Assembly (NCBI GenBank): GCA_036824555.1
Contig: DAISZX010000001.1
Location: 19,528-83,527 of the forward strand
Source: SpSt-28 sp036824555
Lineage (GTDB): Archaea > Aenigmatarchaeota > Aenigmatarchaeia > CG10238-14 > SpSt-28
Length of the DNA: 64,000 bases
Reading direction: 5' to 3'
Shown here: one piece after another, positions 32,331 through 41,235 of the stretch
How positions within the stretch are numbered: position 1 is the stretch's first letter
How the letters are laid out: each line of letters opens with the position of its first letter
Position numbers and translations under genes: made by a program
The notes under the pieces: model-generated
What the model was told of the DNA's origin: nothing
The model's input: the letters and a program-made list of their open reading frames with translations, nothing else
The model's database searches: none

Positions 32331-33815
32331 CTAAATTTTTAGCGCCTGTAAATAAACTTTTGAAACATATTCCTTTGCTACATTCTTCATGTCGACTTCA
32401 GTATTAAAAGCATTCCACATCAATTTTCTCCACTTTTCTCTATTATTAAAAATTCTTAATGCCTTTTCCATTTTCTTTCTAAAAGCATCGGTCGAGTATT
32501 CTTCCTTCCAGACTAGAAAGCCGTTTCCTGTTTCTAGAATTTCGTCAAACTCCTTTATAACTTCTGCTAAGCCACCAGTTTTTGTTCCTAGGCATGGGGT
32601 AGCGTTGACCATTGACATCATATAGCCAGTTCCACATGGCTCTTTATTCGGTAAAGAAGGATACAATAAAAGATCCGCACCACTATACATCAATTTTGCG
32701 AGATCTTCGTCAAAGGAATAAACAAACGCAAACCCATTCAATCTCTTATGTAACTCGAAAAATCTTCTCGCCCACTCTTGACCGACATTATCGTTTGGAT
32801 GCGCAACCCCTAGAACAATGAATTGAACACCATAATTATTATGAAATTCTTCAATTAGAGGCATTATCGTATCGAATCCTTTTTGACTACTCAATCTTCT
32901 TGGCATTATTACTATCATTCCATCTTCTTTCAACCTCTTTCCAGTTCTTGCCTTTATTTCTTTAATTAGCTTTTCCTTTTCTACTAGCTTTAACTCAAGT
33001 ATATTATCAAAAGTAGCATTTTTATAAGTCTTCGACCTCCAATACTCAACATCAATTCCGTTTAAAATTCCAAACACATTTTTTCTTACAAACACATCTC
33101 TCATTCCTTCTCCCTCAACCTTTAGGTTAACTGCATAATCTTCGCTTACCGTATTTACGACCTCGCTATTTTCTATGCCTGCGTAGAGCAAGTTAATATT
33201 TCCATTCCAAATTAGCTTCTCTAAAGAAAAAGAATGAAGATTTAGAAGATGCTTTTTATCTACTGGATGAATTTGCTGATAAGCAAAGCCAGCGTTGTGT
33301 ATTGTAAAAACAAATTTTGATTTTGAAAACTCTATATAAGACGGATCATCTTTCACATATATTGGGATTAGGCTTGTTAGAGCATCGTTTAAATGTATTA
33401 TATCTGGTTTAATATTCAGTATTTTTAATGCCTCAAGGATACCTTTAGCAAAAAATATTGAGAACTTTAGTAAATCTCCAATGTAAAGAGATTCGGTCAA
33501 CTCTTCATTAAAAAGGAATACAAATTTTGCTCCATATTTTTCTGTTGTATAAACTTTAGTTCTATATTTCTTATCTATCACAACATCAAATTCACCAACT
33601 TCTTTTAGATTTAGGTCCGAAAAATCGATCTCCTTTTTATAAGAATCTATAACTAGATACTTGTAGAGACAGGAGCCGACAACAACTTTTAATCCCAATT
33701 CACTTAAAGATTTCGCCAATTCCTCAGCCACTTGGCCTAAGCCACCAGCTCTAGATTTAAAGGTTTTTAACTCTGGAGAAACAAAGAGTATTATCTTATC
33801 CTTCAACTCGTTCAT
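32331..33815 (-). CDS. glgA: Glycogen/starch synthase (GT5)
   Basis: A 494-aa GT5 synthase that extends alpha-1,4-glucan from ADP- or UDP-glucose. The N-terminal loop KSRAGGLGQVAEELAKSL at 20-37 contains the sugar-nucleotide-binding GGL. NVFGILNGIDVEYW near 250 and the C-terminal KEPCGTGYMMSMVNATPCLGTKTGGLAEVI near 395 are typical of GT5. It is followed by the GT4 gene and preceded 18 nt away by the phosphohexomutase gene, forming a glycogen operon. Confidence 0.88.
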   Translation of the reverse strand: MNELKDKIILFVSPELKTFKSRAGGLGQVAEELAKSLSELGLKVVVGSCLYKYLVIDSYKKEIDFSDLNLKEVGEFDVVIDKKYRTKVYTTEKYGAKFVFLFNEELTESLYIGDLLKFSIFFAKGILEALKILNIKPDIIHLNDALTSLIPIYVKDDPSYIEFSKSKFVFTIHNAGFAYQQIHPVDKKHLLNLHSFSLEKLIWNGNINLLYAGIENSEVVNTVSEDYAVNLKVEGEGMRDVFVRKNVFGILNGIDVEYWRSKTYKNATFDNILELKLVEKEKLIKEIKARTGKRLKEDGMIVIMPRRLSSQKGFDTIMPLIEEFHNNYGVQFIVLGVAHPNDNVGQEWARRFFELHKRLNGFAFVYSFDEDLAKLMYSGADLLLYPSLPNKEPCGTGYMMSMVNATPCLGTKTGGLAEVIKEFDEILETGNGFLVWKEEYSTDAFRKKMEKALRIFNNREKWRKLMWNAFNTEVDMKNVAKEYVSKVYLQALKI

Positions 33816-33833
33816 AAATGGAAGTTAATTATT

Positions 33834-35156
33834 CTAAATAAATTTGTTAATAAGGCCTCTAACTAATTCTTCATTCTTCCTCAACTTTTCCTCATTCTCA
33901 CCTTCAATATACACCCTAATAATCGGCTCTGTATTTGAGGCTCTTATTAAAAACCAGTTCTTATCATCAATAATAACCTTAACTCCATCTATCGTAATAG
34001 TCTCAAATTCCTTTGATATTTCTTCCCTAAGACTTTCAATTATTTGGAATTTTCTCTCTTCAGCAACACCTACTTTTATTACCTTATAAGGAAATTCTGG
34101 ATACTCTTTTAAAAGTTGCGAAAGGCTGCATCCCTCTTTCTTTAAAATGCTAACCATAACAAGGAAAGTATAAAAGGCATCCTCCATAAATCTCGTTGAT
34201 TTAAAGTAAAAATGAGAAGAGATTTCCCCGCCAATGTCTGCATCATTCCTTCTCATCTCAGCTATTATAAAGCTCCTACCCACTCTACTTTCAATTCCCT
34301 CTATTTTCAGCTTTTTCAGTAGAATTTTGAAAATTGGGGGAAAGGAAACCTCATAAACAACCTTTTTCGGAGATAAAATTTTGGAAAATATGTAAAGAAT
34401 CTTATCGCCCCTGACAACTCTTCCATTTTCATCCAAAAATACAATTCTGTCAGCATCTCCATCAAAAGCAACGCCAAATAAGCAATTCTTTCCCTTGATA
34501 ATTTTTTTTAGTTGCTCTAAATTTTCCTCAATTGGCTCAGGTGGGTGGGATGGGAAGTTCCCATCAATCTCTTTATTTATTTCGATCGCTGGTATTCTAT
34601 CTTTAATCACATCGGAGAACACTATACTTCCACAGCCGTTTGAATAGTCAATACAAACTCTACTATCAAAATTTTCTACGTACTTTTCGAGAAACTCTTT
34701 GTGGTCTTGTTTCAAATAGGAAGCATCGATATATCTTCCTTTACCGCTTCCTTTATCATCTATTTTAATTGTGTTGAAAATTTCTCTTATCTTTTCTAAT
34801 CCAAAACCCAAGCCTATGATGTTTCCGTACCTATCATAGATCTTAACTCCATTAAATTCCTTGGGATTATGGGATGCTGTTATTTGAAGTCCAAAGTCGA
34901 ATTTGTTTTTGGCAATAATGAAATTAAATGTAGAAGTCGAAACAATGCCCAAATCATATACTTCTATACCTTCATCTAACAAACCATCTATAACTGCTTT
35001 TTTAAGGGTTGGTGTAGACAGTCTTCCATCCCCACCGATCAACGCGTTCTTTCCATCGAAATATTTTGCGCAGGCTCTACCTATTTTATAGAAAATTTCC
35101 TCGTTAATTTCGGTCGGGTAAATGCCTCTAATATCATAAGCTCTGAATATGCTCAT
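33834..35156 (-). CDS. Phosphomannomutase/phosphoglucomutase
   Basis: A 440-aa alpha-D-phosphohexomutase. The phosphoserine loop TASHNPKEFNGVKIY has Ser95. The metal loop DGDADR is near 230 and the sugar-binding GGEISSHFYF near 310, with RASNTEPIIRVYIEG at the end. It interconverts hexose 1- and 6-phosphates, and here it most likely feeds glucose 1-phosphate to the two synthases downstream in the same operon. Specificity for glucose, mannose or glucosamine cannot be told from motifs. The start faces the plus-strand PfkB gene across 35 bp. Confidence 0.9.
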   Translation of the reverse strand: MSIFRAYDIRGIYPTEINEEIFYKIGRACAKYFDGKNALIGGDGRLSTPTLKKAVIDGLLDEGIEVYDLGIVSTSTFNFIIAKNKFDFGLQITASHNPKEFNGVKIYDRYGNIIGLGFGLEKIREIFNTIKIDDKGSGKGRYIDASYLKQDHKEFLEKYVENFDSRVCIDYSNGCGSIVFSDVIKDRIPAIEINKEIDGNFPSHPPEPIEENLEQLKKIIKGKNCLFGVAFDGDADRIVFLDENGRVVRGDKILYIFSKILSPKKVVYEVSFPPIFKILLKKLKIEGIESRVGRSFIIAEMRRNDADIGGEISSHFYFKSTRFMEDAFYTFLVMVSILKKEGCSLSQLLKEYPEFPYKVIKVGVAEERKFQIIESLREEISKEFETITIDGVKVIIDDKNWFLIRASNTEPIIRVYIEGENEEKLRKNEELVRGLINKFI

Positions 35157-35191
35157 TAATAGAATTAAAATCCTCGATTAAAAAGAAGTTT

Positions 35192-36022
35192 ATGGTGGAT
35201 GTAACATCAATAGGAGATGTTAATATTGATATTCTTACAGAGGCTGTAGAAAAATTTGAGGATGAGCAAAAAATCGTTGAAGACATTAAATTAAAAATTG
35301 GAGGAGGTGCAGCGAATTTTGCTTTCTGGTTGGCTAAGCTTGGAATGAAGGTTAGGCTAATTGGCTTGATCGGAAATGATATGTTTGGTAGTTTTATAAA
35401 AGAGGAATTGAAAAAAGTTGGTGTGGATTTAAAATTGAAAACAGCCAACGAAAGAACTGGAATAACTGTAGGACTTCAATTTAAGGACGGAAGTAAGAAG
35501 TTGATTAGTTTTAGAGGAACTAACAAACTTTTTTCGCTCGAACACATAAAGCTTTCAGAAGTGGAAGGAGAAATTGTTTACTTTTCTGGATATAATCTAC
35601 TAGAAAGTTTAAGAAAGGACCTCTCAAAGCTTTTTGAGGAAATAAAAGGAAGGAATAAGATTATATCCTTCGACCCAGATTTAAAGGCAGGAATTTTACT
35701 TGAAAAGGAAAAATTTTTTGAAGCAGTAAAGTTTGTTGATGTAATTTTCCTAAATGAAAGAGAGGCTTCTTTAATTTCAAAAAGTTTTGATTGGTTCAAA
35801 GGTAGGACTATTGTAGTTAAGAGAGGTAGAAATGGAGCGTTTGCTATAGAAAATGGAGAAAAGGTTGAGGTTGAGGGAAAAGAGGTGGAAGTTAAAAATC
35901 CAACGGGGGCCGGGGATGTCTTCAACGCAGCTTTTATTCATCATTATTATTATGGATATGATTTAAGGGAATGCTTAGAGTTTGCCAATGAGGAAGCAGT
36001 AAAGTACCTACAATCTTTCTAA
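35192..36022 (+). CDS. PfkB-family sugar kinase
   Basis: A 276-aa ribokinase-fold kinase with KIGGGAANFAFWLAKLG near 36 and the signature NPTGAGDVFNAAF near 236, whose GAGD aspartate is the catalytic base. It is a different paralogue from the kinase at 494-1429. It starts opposite the phosphohexomutase gene and is followed after 20 nt by pop5, so it may be the first gene of the exosome/proteasome transcript or simply its neighbour. The substrate is unknown. Confidence 0.85.
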   Translation: MVDVTSIGDVNIDILTEAVEKFEDEQKIVEDIKLKIGGGAANFAFWLAKLGMKVRLIGLIGNDMFGSFIKEELKKVGVDLKLKTANERTGITVGLQFKDGSKKLISFRGTNKLFSLEHIKLSEVEGEIVYFSGYNLLESLRKDLSKLFEEIKGRNKIISFDPDLKAGILLEKEKFFEAVKFVDVIFLNEREASLISKSFDWFKGRTIVVKRGRNGAFAIENGEKVEVEGKEVEVKNPTGAGDVFNAAFIHHYYYGYDLRECLEFANEEAVKYLQSF

Positions 36023-36042
36023 GTCTAAAGCCAAAATATTAA

Positions 36043-36405
36043 ATGAGGCTAAAGATTCTTTTACCAAGTTTGAGAAAGAAAAAAAGGTATGTTCTATTTA
36101 AAGTAATTTCTGAGGAGCCAATAAACTATGCTCTATTTAGGGAGCTCTTAAACTCTACTTTTCTAAAATTTTACGGAGAGCTAGAGTTTGCCAAATTTGA
36201 TTTTAAACTTCTGGATGAAAGATGGGATGAAAATAAACAAATTGGGATAGCAAAGTGTAATCATAAGTTTGTTCCAAATGTTATATTGGCTTTTGGATTA
36301 TTGCAGAGAATTGGTGAAGCCAGAATTAATGTTAAAATCTTAAATGTTTCTGGAACAATCAAGTCTTTGATAAAGAATTTAAGAACGAAAGATAAAAGAA
36401 AATAA
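36043..36405 (+). CDS. rnp2: RNase P protein component Pop5 (Rnp2)
   Basis: A 120-aa Pop5-type subunit of archaeal RNase P, which supports the catalytic RNA in 5' processing of tRNA. The opening LPSLRKKKRYVLFKVISEEP and the middle GIAKCNHKFVPNVILAFGLLQRIG match the family. It lies immediately before psmA, its usual place in the archaeal exosome-proteasome superoperon. Confidence 0.87.
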   Translation: MRLKILLPSLRKKKRYVLFKVISEEPINYALFRELLNSTFLKFYGELEFAKFDFKLLDERWDENKQIGIAKCNHKFVPNVILAFGLLQRIGEARINVKILNVSGTIKSLIKNLRTKDKRK

Positions 36406-36418
36406 GTCGGGTGATAAA

Positions 36419-37126
36419 ATGCCAGAAGAGGGATTTCCAGAAGCTATGGGATACGATAGGACCATTGCCATGTTTTCTCCAGACGGAAGATTGTTTCAAG
36501 TAGAATATGCTAAAGAAGCCGTTAAAAGAGGAATAACAGCATTAGGTATAGTTTTTAATAAAGGCGTTGTTTTAGCTACTGCCAAAATTTTAGATGAGTT
36601 AATGGCACCCACTTCAATCGAAAAAGTTTTTCAGGTAGACGATCATATAGCGGCTGTAGCTTCAGGTTATCTTGCTGATGCGAGAGTTCTAATCGACTTT
36701 GCAAGAATAGTAGCTCAAAGACATCAAATAACGTATGAAGAACCAATAGACGTTTGGACCTTAGCAAAAGAAGTTGGAAATAGAATGCAGCTTTTAACTC
36801 AATACGGTGGTTTAAGACCATATGGTGTGACTATAATTTTTGGTGGAGAAGATCATACTGGCGTACATTTAATTGAAGCGGATCCATCGGGCATGCTTTT
36901 TGAATGGTATGCATATGCAATAGGAAGGGGTGCACCAACTGCCATGAAAATATTCAGAGAAGAGTGGAAGCCGAACATAAATAAAAAAGATGCAATAAAG
37001 TTGGCCGTAGACATACTAGAGAAGACGGAGAAAATAAAGGAAGGAAAAAAGCTAGACTTGGCTGTTATAGAAAACAAGAGATTTGAAATTTTGGACGAAG
37101 AAAAAATAAAGAAGATTATTAAGTGA
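36419..37126 (+). CDS. psmA: Proteasome alpha subunit
   Basis: A 235-aa proteasome alpha subunit forming the outer gate rings of the 20S particle. The alpha signature MGYDRTIAMFSPDGRLFQVEYAKEAVKRG is at the N-terminus and the Ntn fold follows. Like other alpha subunits it lacks the catalytic N-terminal threonine. GGTGATAAAATG gives a good ribosome site. No beta subunit is in this window. Confidence 0.95.
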   Translation: MPEEGFPEAMGYDRTIAMFSPDGRLFQVEYAKEAVKRGITALGIVFNKGVVLATAKILDELMAPTSIEKVFQVDDHIAAVASGYLADARVLIDFARIVAQRHQITYEEPIDVWTLAKEVGNRMQLLTQYGGLRPYGVTIIFGGEDHTGVHLIEADPSGMLFEWYAYAIGRGAPTAMKIFREEWKPNINKKDAIKLAVDILEKTEKIKEGKKLDLAVIENKRFEILDEEKIKKIIK

Positions 37127-37133
37127 TATTTTT

Positions 37134-37841
37134 ATGATAAGCATTGATAAAGCTGTGGTTGCAAGACTAAAAGTTAAAGGTATGAACTTTGAGATACTTG
37201 TAGATCCTAGAAAAGCGCTTGAAATTAGGAAAGGTGCAAATTTCAACATTCAAGACGTTCTTGCATATCCAGCCATCTATAAAGATGCAAAAAAAGGTGA
37301 GGCAGCAAAGACTGAGGATTTACAAAAAGCTTTTGGAACAACAGATGTTTACAAAATAGCAGAGGAAATAATTAAGAAGGGAGAGTTCTCATTAACTACA
37401 GAACAAAGGAGAGAGTTGATAGAGGAAAAGAAAAATCAGATAGCCAACATTATTTCTAAGAGAGCAATTAACCCCCAAACTAACACTCCTCACCCACCAC
37501 AAAGAATTCTTAATGCCATGGAGCAAGCTGGTGTTAATATCGATCCATTCATAGATGCAGAGGTTCAGGTTGAAAAAGTTCTTAAAGCAATAAAACCAAT
37601 TTTGCCCATAAAATTCGAGAAGGTAATTCTACAAATAAAAATTCCAGCTCAATTTATAGGTAAAGCTTACAGTATAGTAACGAAAGCTGGAGAAGTAAAG
37701 AGCGAAGAGTATGCTAGCGACGGTAGCTTACAAATTCAAATCGAAATATTCAGTGGAGTTCAAGATGAGTTCTTTAGGAAACTTGCCGAAGCTACTAAAG
37801 GAAGCTACGAGTCTAAAATTTTGAGGAAGGTTGAGGTATGA
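37134..37841 (+). CDS. sdo1: Ribosome maturation protein SDO1 (SBDS homologue)
   Basis: A 235-aa three-domain SBDS protein, which with an EFL1-type GTPase in eukaryotes releases eIF6 from the large subunit. The FYSH domain at 1-95 contains LVDPRKALEIRKG and EDLQKAFGTTDVYKIAEEIIKKGE; the helical domain QRRELIEEKKNQIANIISKRAINPQTNTPHPP and a ferredoxin-like C-terminus follow. It overlaps rrp4 by 4 nt in the exosome operon. Confidence 0.95.
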   Translation: MISIDKAVVARLKVKGMNFEILVDPRKALEIRKGANFNIQDVLAYPAIYKDAKKGEAAKTEDLQKAFGTTDVYKIAEEIIKKGEFSLTTEQRRELIEEKKNQIANIISKRAINPQTNTPHPPQRILNAMEQAGVNIDPFIDAEVQVEKVLKAIKPILPIKFEKVILQIKIPAQFIGKAYSIVTKAGEVKSEEYASDGSLQIQIEIFSGVQDEFFRKLAEATKGSYESKILRKVEV

Positions 37842-38494
37842 TGCAAAGGGAAATTGTTCTACCTGGAACTTATTTGGGAGAGAGGAAGGGAAGAAAAATT
37901 ACAAACTGTTATGTAGAGGGGGAAAAAGTATTCTCTAAAGTTTTGGGTGTTCTTAAGGTGAGCGACGAAGAGATAAGCGTTGTCCCATTAGCAGGAAAAT
38001 ACTTTCCGAAGGCTGGTGATAGGGTTATAGGCAAAATAGAAGAAATAGAGGTTTCCGGTTGGTGGGTTGATATAAATTCCCCATATAAAGCTTTCTTACC
38101 GCTTGGAGAGGCAGTAGAAGAGTTCGTTGATGTTAGAAGGGTAGATCTGAGCAGATTTTACGATATTGATGATATAATCTTTTGTAAGATAACAAAAGTC
38201 ACTAAAAACAAGATAATTCAAGTTAGCATGAAGGATATGTTAGCAAGAAAGCTTTTTGGAGGTATAACGATTAAAATTACTCCTTATAAAGTTGCAAGAG
38301 TTATAGGAAAAGGAGGAAGTATGATTGAGTTGATTAAAAAGAAAACCGGCTCTGAAATTTATGTCGGCCAAAACGGTGTAGTTTGGATAAAGGGTGGTAA
38401 AAAAGAAAAGGCGTTAGAAGCCATTTTAACGATAGAAAGAGAAGCCCATGTTGTAGGGCTAACAGAAAAAATAGCTAAATTGCTGGGTGAGTAA
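37838..38494 (+). CDS. rrp4: Exosome complex RNA-binding protein Rrp4
   Basis: A 218-aa cap subunit of the archaeal exosome. It has an N-terminal domain, an S1 domain around 60-130 (GDRVIGKIEEIEVSGWWVDINSPYKAFLP) and a KH domain at about 145-185 with VIGKGGSMIELIKKKTG. It binds poly(A)-rich RNA and feeds the Rrp41/Rrp42 ring encoded next. ATGATG at the start lies within the SBDS stop region. Confidence 0.94.
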   Translation: MMQREIVLPGTYLGERKGRKITNCYVEGEKVFSKVLGVLKVSDEEISVVPLAGKYFPKAGDRVIGKIEEIEVSGWWVDINSPYKAFLPLGEAVEEFVDVRRVDLSRFYDIDDIIFCKITKVTKNKIIQVSMKDMLARKLFGGITIKITPYKVARVIGKGGSMIELIKKKTGSEIYVGQNGVVWIKGGKKEKALEAILTIEREAHVVGLTEKIAKLLGE

Positions 38495-39223
38495 ATGAAG
38501 AAAACAGACGTTAAGCTTATAATTGATGGTAAAAGAATTGATGGTAGATTGCCGGATGAAGTTAGAGAAATAAAGATGTCTGTGGGCGAGATTTTAAATG
38601 CAGACGGTTCTGCCAGAGTTAGTTTTGGAAAAACAGAGGCTTTGGTAGCTGTGTATGGGCCGAGGGCTTTATTTCCTAAGTTCCTTCAGGAAAGTGAGTA
38701 TGGTCTAGTCAGAGTTATTTACTCCATGTCCCCATTTTCTGTAGATGAGAGAAAAAATCCCGCCCCAGATAGAAGGAGTATAGAAATTTCTAAGGTGACA
38801 AAAGAAGCTCTAACGGCTGCAATATTCATAGAAGATTTTCCAAAGGCTGTTGTGGATATTTATGAGAATATAATTCAGGCAGATGGTAGCACAAGGGTAA
38901 CTGCAATAAATGCAGCATCTTTGGCTTTGGCCTCTGCCGGCATACCTATGAAAGATTTGGTAGCAGCTTGCTCTGTTGGGAAGATTAACGGTGTTCTTAT
39001 TGTTGATCTTAATGGGAAAGAGGATAATTATTCAGAATCCGATATGGCAGTTGCTATGATGCCATCTAAAGGACTAATAACGCTTCTACAAATGGATGGG
39101 CTTTTGAGTAAGGAAGAAGTTTTGGAGTTGTTGAAAAAAGCTGAGGAAGTGTGTAAGAAAATTTATGAATTGCAGAAGAAAACGTTGCTTGAAAAATTCA
39201 AAACTGAGAGGGAGGAGGAGTGA
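38495..39223 (+). CDS. rrp41: Exosome complex exonuclease Rrp41
   Basis: A 242-aa RNase PH-domain catalytic subunit, a phosphorolytic 3'-5' exoribonuclease. GRLPDEVREIKMSVG and FGKTEALVAVYGPR are at the N-terminus. The active-site acidic segment DLNGKEDNYSESDMAVAMMP near 170-190 is intact, so this is the active subunit. It directly follows rrp4 and precedes rrp42. Confidence 0.95.
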   Translation: MKKTDVKLIIDGKRIDGRLPDEVREIKMSVGEILNADGSARVSFGKTEALVAVYGPRALFPKFLQESEYGLVRVIYSMSPFSVDERKNPAPDRRSIEISKVTKEALTAAIFIEDFPKAVVDIYENIIQADGSTRVTAINAASLALASAGIPMKDLVAACSVGKINGVLIVDLNGKEDNYSESDMAVAMMPSKGLITLLQMDGLLSKEEVLELLKKAEEVCKKIYELQKKTLLEKFKTEREEE

Positions 39224-39976
39224 ATGGAGGAGTTTATTAGAGAGTATTTTGAGCACGGAAAAAGAGCTGATGGTAGAGGTTTTAAAGATTATAGGCCTAT
39301 AGAAATAAAACATTCTGTAATTTCTAAGGCCGAGGGCTCAGCCTTTGTTAATCTAGGAGGAACTAAAGTTTATGCTGGAGTAAAGCTAGATATAGGGGAA
39401 CCATTTCCAGATTCTCCTAATGAGGGAATATTGATAGTTAATGCCGAATTCACACCCTTATCTTCTCCAGAAATAGAGCCAGGGCCCCCGGGAGAAGATG
39501 CGGTAGAGCTGGCTAGGATCGTAGATAGGATAATAAGAGAGTCAAAGGCAATAGAATTGGAAAAACTCTTTATAGAGGAGGGAAAAGTGTGGGTAGTTTA
39601 TGTAGATTTGGCAATTTTTGATATGAGAGGGAATCTTATGGATGCATCGATGCTCGCTTCGATAAAAGCGTTGCTACATACTAGAATTCCAAAGATAGAG
39701 AACGGTAAGATAGTTAGAGGAGAGTTTGTCTCTAATTTGCCAGTAGTTTACAAGCCAGTGAGTGTTACAATCGGAAAATATGGAAATAATTTGCTTGTAG
39801 ATTTAAGTAAGGAGGAGGAAGAGGTAGTTGATGCAAGGCTTGTTGTTGGAGTAAGAGATGATGATAAAATATGTGCAATGCAAAAGCAGGGGATTGGAAC
39901 ATTTAGCATTAAAGATATAGAAGATGCCTTGGATTTGGCGATAGAAAAGTCTAGAGAGCTAAGGAGGTTGCTGTGA
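39224..39976 (+). CDS. rrp42: Exosome complex component Rrp42
   Basis: A 250-aa RNase PH-like partner that is needed for ring assembly and RNA binding but is inactive by itself. KRADGRGFKDYRPIEIK and NEGILIVNAEFTPLSSPEIEPGPPGEDAVELARIVDR are diagnostic of Rrp42. It lacks the acidic catalytic segment seen in Rrp41. Its stop touches the start of rpl39e. Confidence 0.95.
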   Translation: MEEFIREYFEHGKRADGRGFKDYRPIEIKHSVISKAEGSAFVNLGGTKVYAGVKLDIGEPFPDSPNEGILIVNAEFTPLSSPEIEPGPPGEDAVELARIVDRIIRESKAIELEKLFIEEGKVWVVYVDLAIFDMRGNLMDASMLASIKALLHTRIPKIENGKIVRGEFVSNLPVVYKPVSVTIGKYGNNLLVDLSKEEEEVVDARLVVGVRDDDKICAMQKQGIGTFSIKDIEDALDLAIEKSRELRRLL

Positions 39977-40141
39977 ATGTCGATAGACCATATAACTAAA
40001 AAGATAAAACTTGCTGCAATATCAAAAATAAAAAGAGCCCCGATATGGGCGAGTATAAGAAAGTTTGGGTTGAAGAGAGCTAGAACGAGAAGGATAGTGA
40101 CACATCCAAAAAGATGGAGGAGAACGAGAATAAGAATTTGA
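39977..40141 (+). CDS. rpl39e: 50S ribosomal protein L39e
   Basis: A 54-aa, very basic eL39 protein. The N-terminal MSIDHITKKIKLAAISKIKRAPIW and the closing HPKRWRRTRIRI fit the family, which threads the exit tunnel. The ATG is adjacent to the rrp42 TGA. In many archaea L31e and aIF6 follow, but here a PqqD-like gene does. The start and stop were read directly from the sequence. Confidence 0.92.
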   Translation: MSIDHITKKIKLAAISKIKRAPIWASIRKFGLKRARTRRIVTHPKRWRRTRIRI

Positions 40142-40196
40142 ACAATCATCTATTTTGATTTTATTCTAATATATTCTCAAAATCCTAAATTTCAAG

Positions 40197-40472
40197 ATGG
40201 AAGATTGGTTAATGAAAAGGCCGAAAAAAGCGGAAAGTTTGAGAATAATAGAGCATGTAGGTGGACTATACGCCACTTTTAACGGTGAACAATACTGGAG
40301 AATGGAAAAGTGGGCCTTTGAGATTTTGAAATTGTGCGATGGAATGAAAACTATTTCTGAGATTGCAAGAATATTGGCTTCAGAGCTTCAAATGAATGTG
40401 GATGATGTGATAAAGGGGCTTAAGCCAATATTTGAAGAATTTGAAAGAGTAGGCTTTATAAAATACGTATAG
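40197..40472 (+). CDS. PqqD-like (RRE-fold) small protein
   Basis: A 91-aa protein with the PqqD pattern: an N-terminal strand pair (LRIIEHVGGLYATFNGEQYWRM), then a winged-helix part with LCDGMKTISEIARILASEL and VDDVIKGLKPIFEEFERVGFI. PqqD proteins present precursor peptides to radical SAM enzymes. No precursor peptide or radical SAM gene is adjacent here, so it may be a stand-alone regulator or a partner of a distant enzyme. It lies 55 nt after rpl39e and overlaps the phosphatase gene end by 17 nt. Confidence 0.75.
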   Translation: MEDWLMKRPKKAESLRIIEHVGGLYATFNGEQYWRMEKWAFEILKLCDGMKTISEIARILASELQMNVDDVIKGLKPIFEEFERVGFIKYV

Positions 40473-41220
40473 TTTCTTTTTCTCCGCAAATTTCCAAGAT
40501 TGCTGGTTCCCTTCCATAAACGCGAGTGGAACTTATTGTTATAACTTTTCCATCATGCTCTCTATAAATACCGTTAGAAGCTTTTTGTGGCTCATGACTT
40601 CTCACCAGCTTATTAGCGGAGAGTATTTTTAATACTCTGTCTGTAATATCCTTACCAAAAAGCACTCCTGCACCCCTCGGATTAGGATATTCTCCATATC
40701 CTTCAAATGGATCGCTCCAAATTACATCTCTTTCTATTTCTTTAGAAGGAGATGTCAAATCCTCCTTTTTCCTTATTTTGGAAGATACTCCACCATGCAA
40801 AAATAGGTATGAGCCACATTTAGCTGCTAATATTAAAGAGTCGAAAAAGTCTTTCAAATTTTCTTCGAAATATCTACTCCAGCTACCTCTTTTACTAGTA
40901 ACTTCATAAATTAAATCACAAGGCCTAAATTTTGGATTTCCGTTCTCATCATAATCCTCATGGTTCCCTTTCAGAGCCACCACATTTTCTGGATACTCTT
41001 CTTTCAGCTCTCTCAAACCTTCAATAACTTCTAGACCATTATTACCCCTATCAGCATAGTCTCCCAGGAATATCAGGATTACTTTGGAGCATTCTTTCCT
41101 CTCCTTTTTGAAGACATATATTATCCTTTGAAAAGACTCATAATCACCATGAATGTCCCCAGCTACCAAAAGCTTTTCATAATCGAAGATTTCAACAAAT
41201 TTTCCGATTCTTTTAATCAT
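40456..41220 (-). CDS. PPP-family serine/threonine protein phosphatase
   Basis: A 254-aa metallophosphatase with the three PPP metal motifs GDIHGD (21-26), GDYADRG (53-59) and GNHED (85-89). These are followed by IERDVIWSDPFEGYGEYPNPRGAGVLFGKD and VRSHEPQKASNG, as in PP1/PP2A-like enzymes. It probably dephosphorylates Ser/Thr residues in the cytoplasm; diadenosine tetraphosphatase is a less likely alternative. It starts 15 nt after the aspS stop on the same strand. Confidence 0.88.
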   Translation of the reverse strand: MIKRIGKFVEIFDYEKLLVAGDIHGDYESFQRIIYVFKKERKECSKVILIFLGDYADRGNNGLEVIEGLRELKEEYPENVVALKGNHEDYDENGNPKFRPCDLIYEVTSKRGSWSRYFEENLKDFFDSLILAAKCGSYLFLHGGVSSKIRKKEDLTSPSKEIERDVIWSDPFEGYGEYPNPRGAGVLFGKDITDRVLKILSANKLVRSHEPQKASNGIYREHDGKVITISSTRVYGREPAILEICGEKETIRIL

Positions 41221-41235
41221 CTTTAAATTTAGCTA

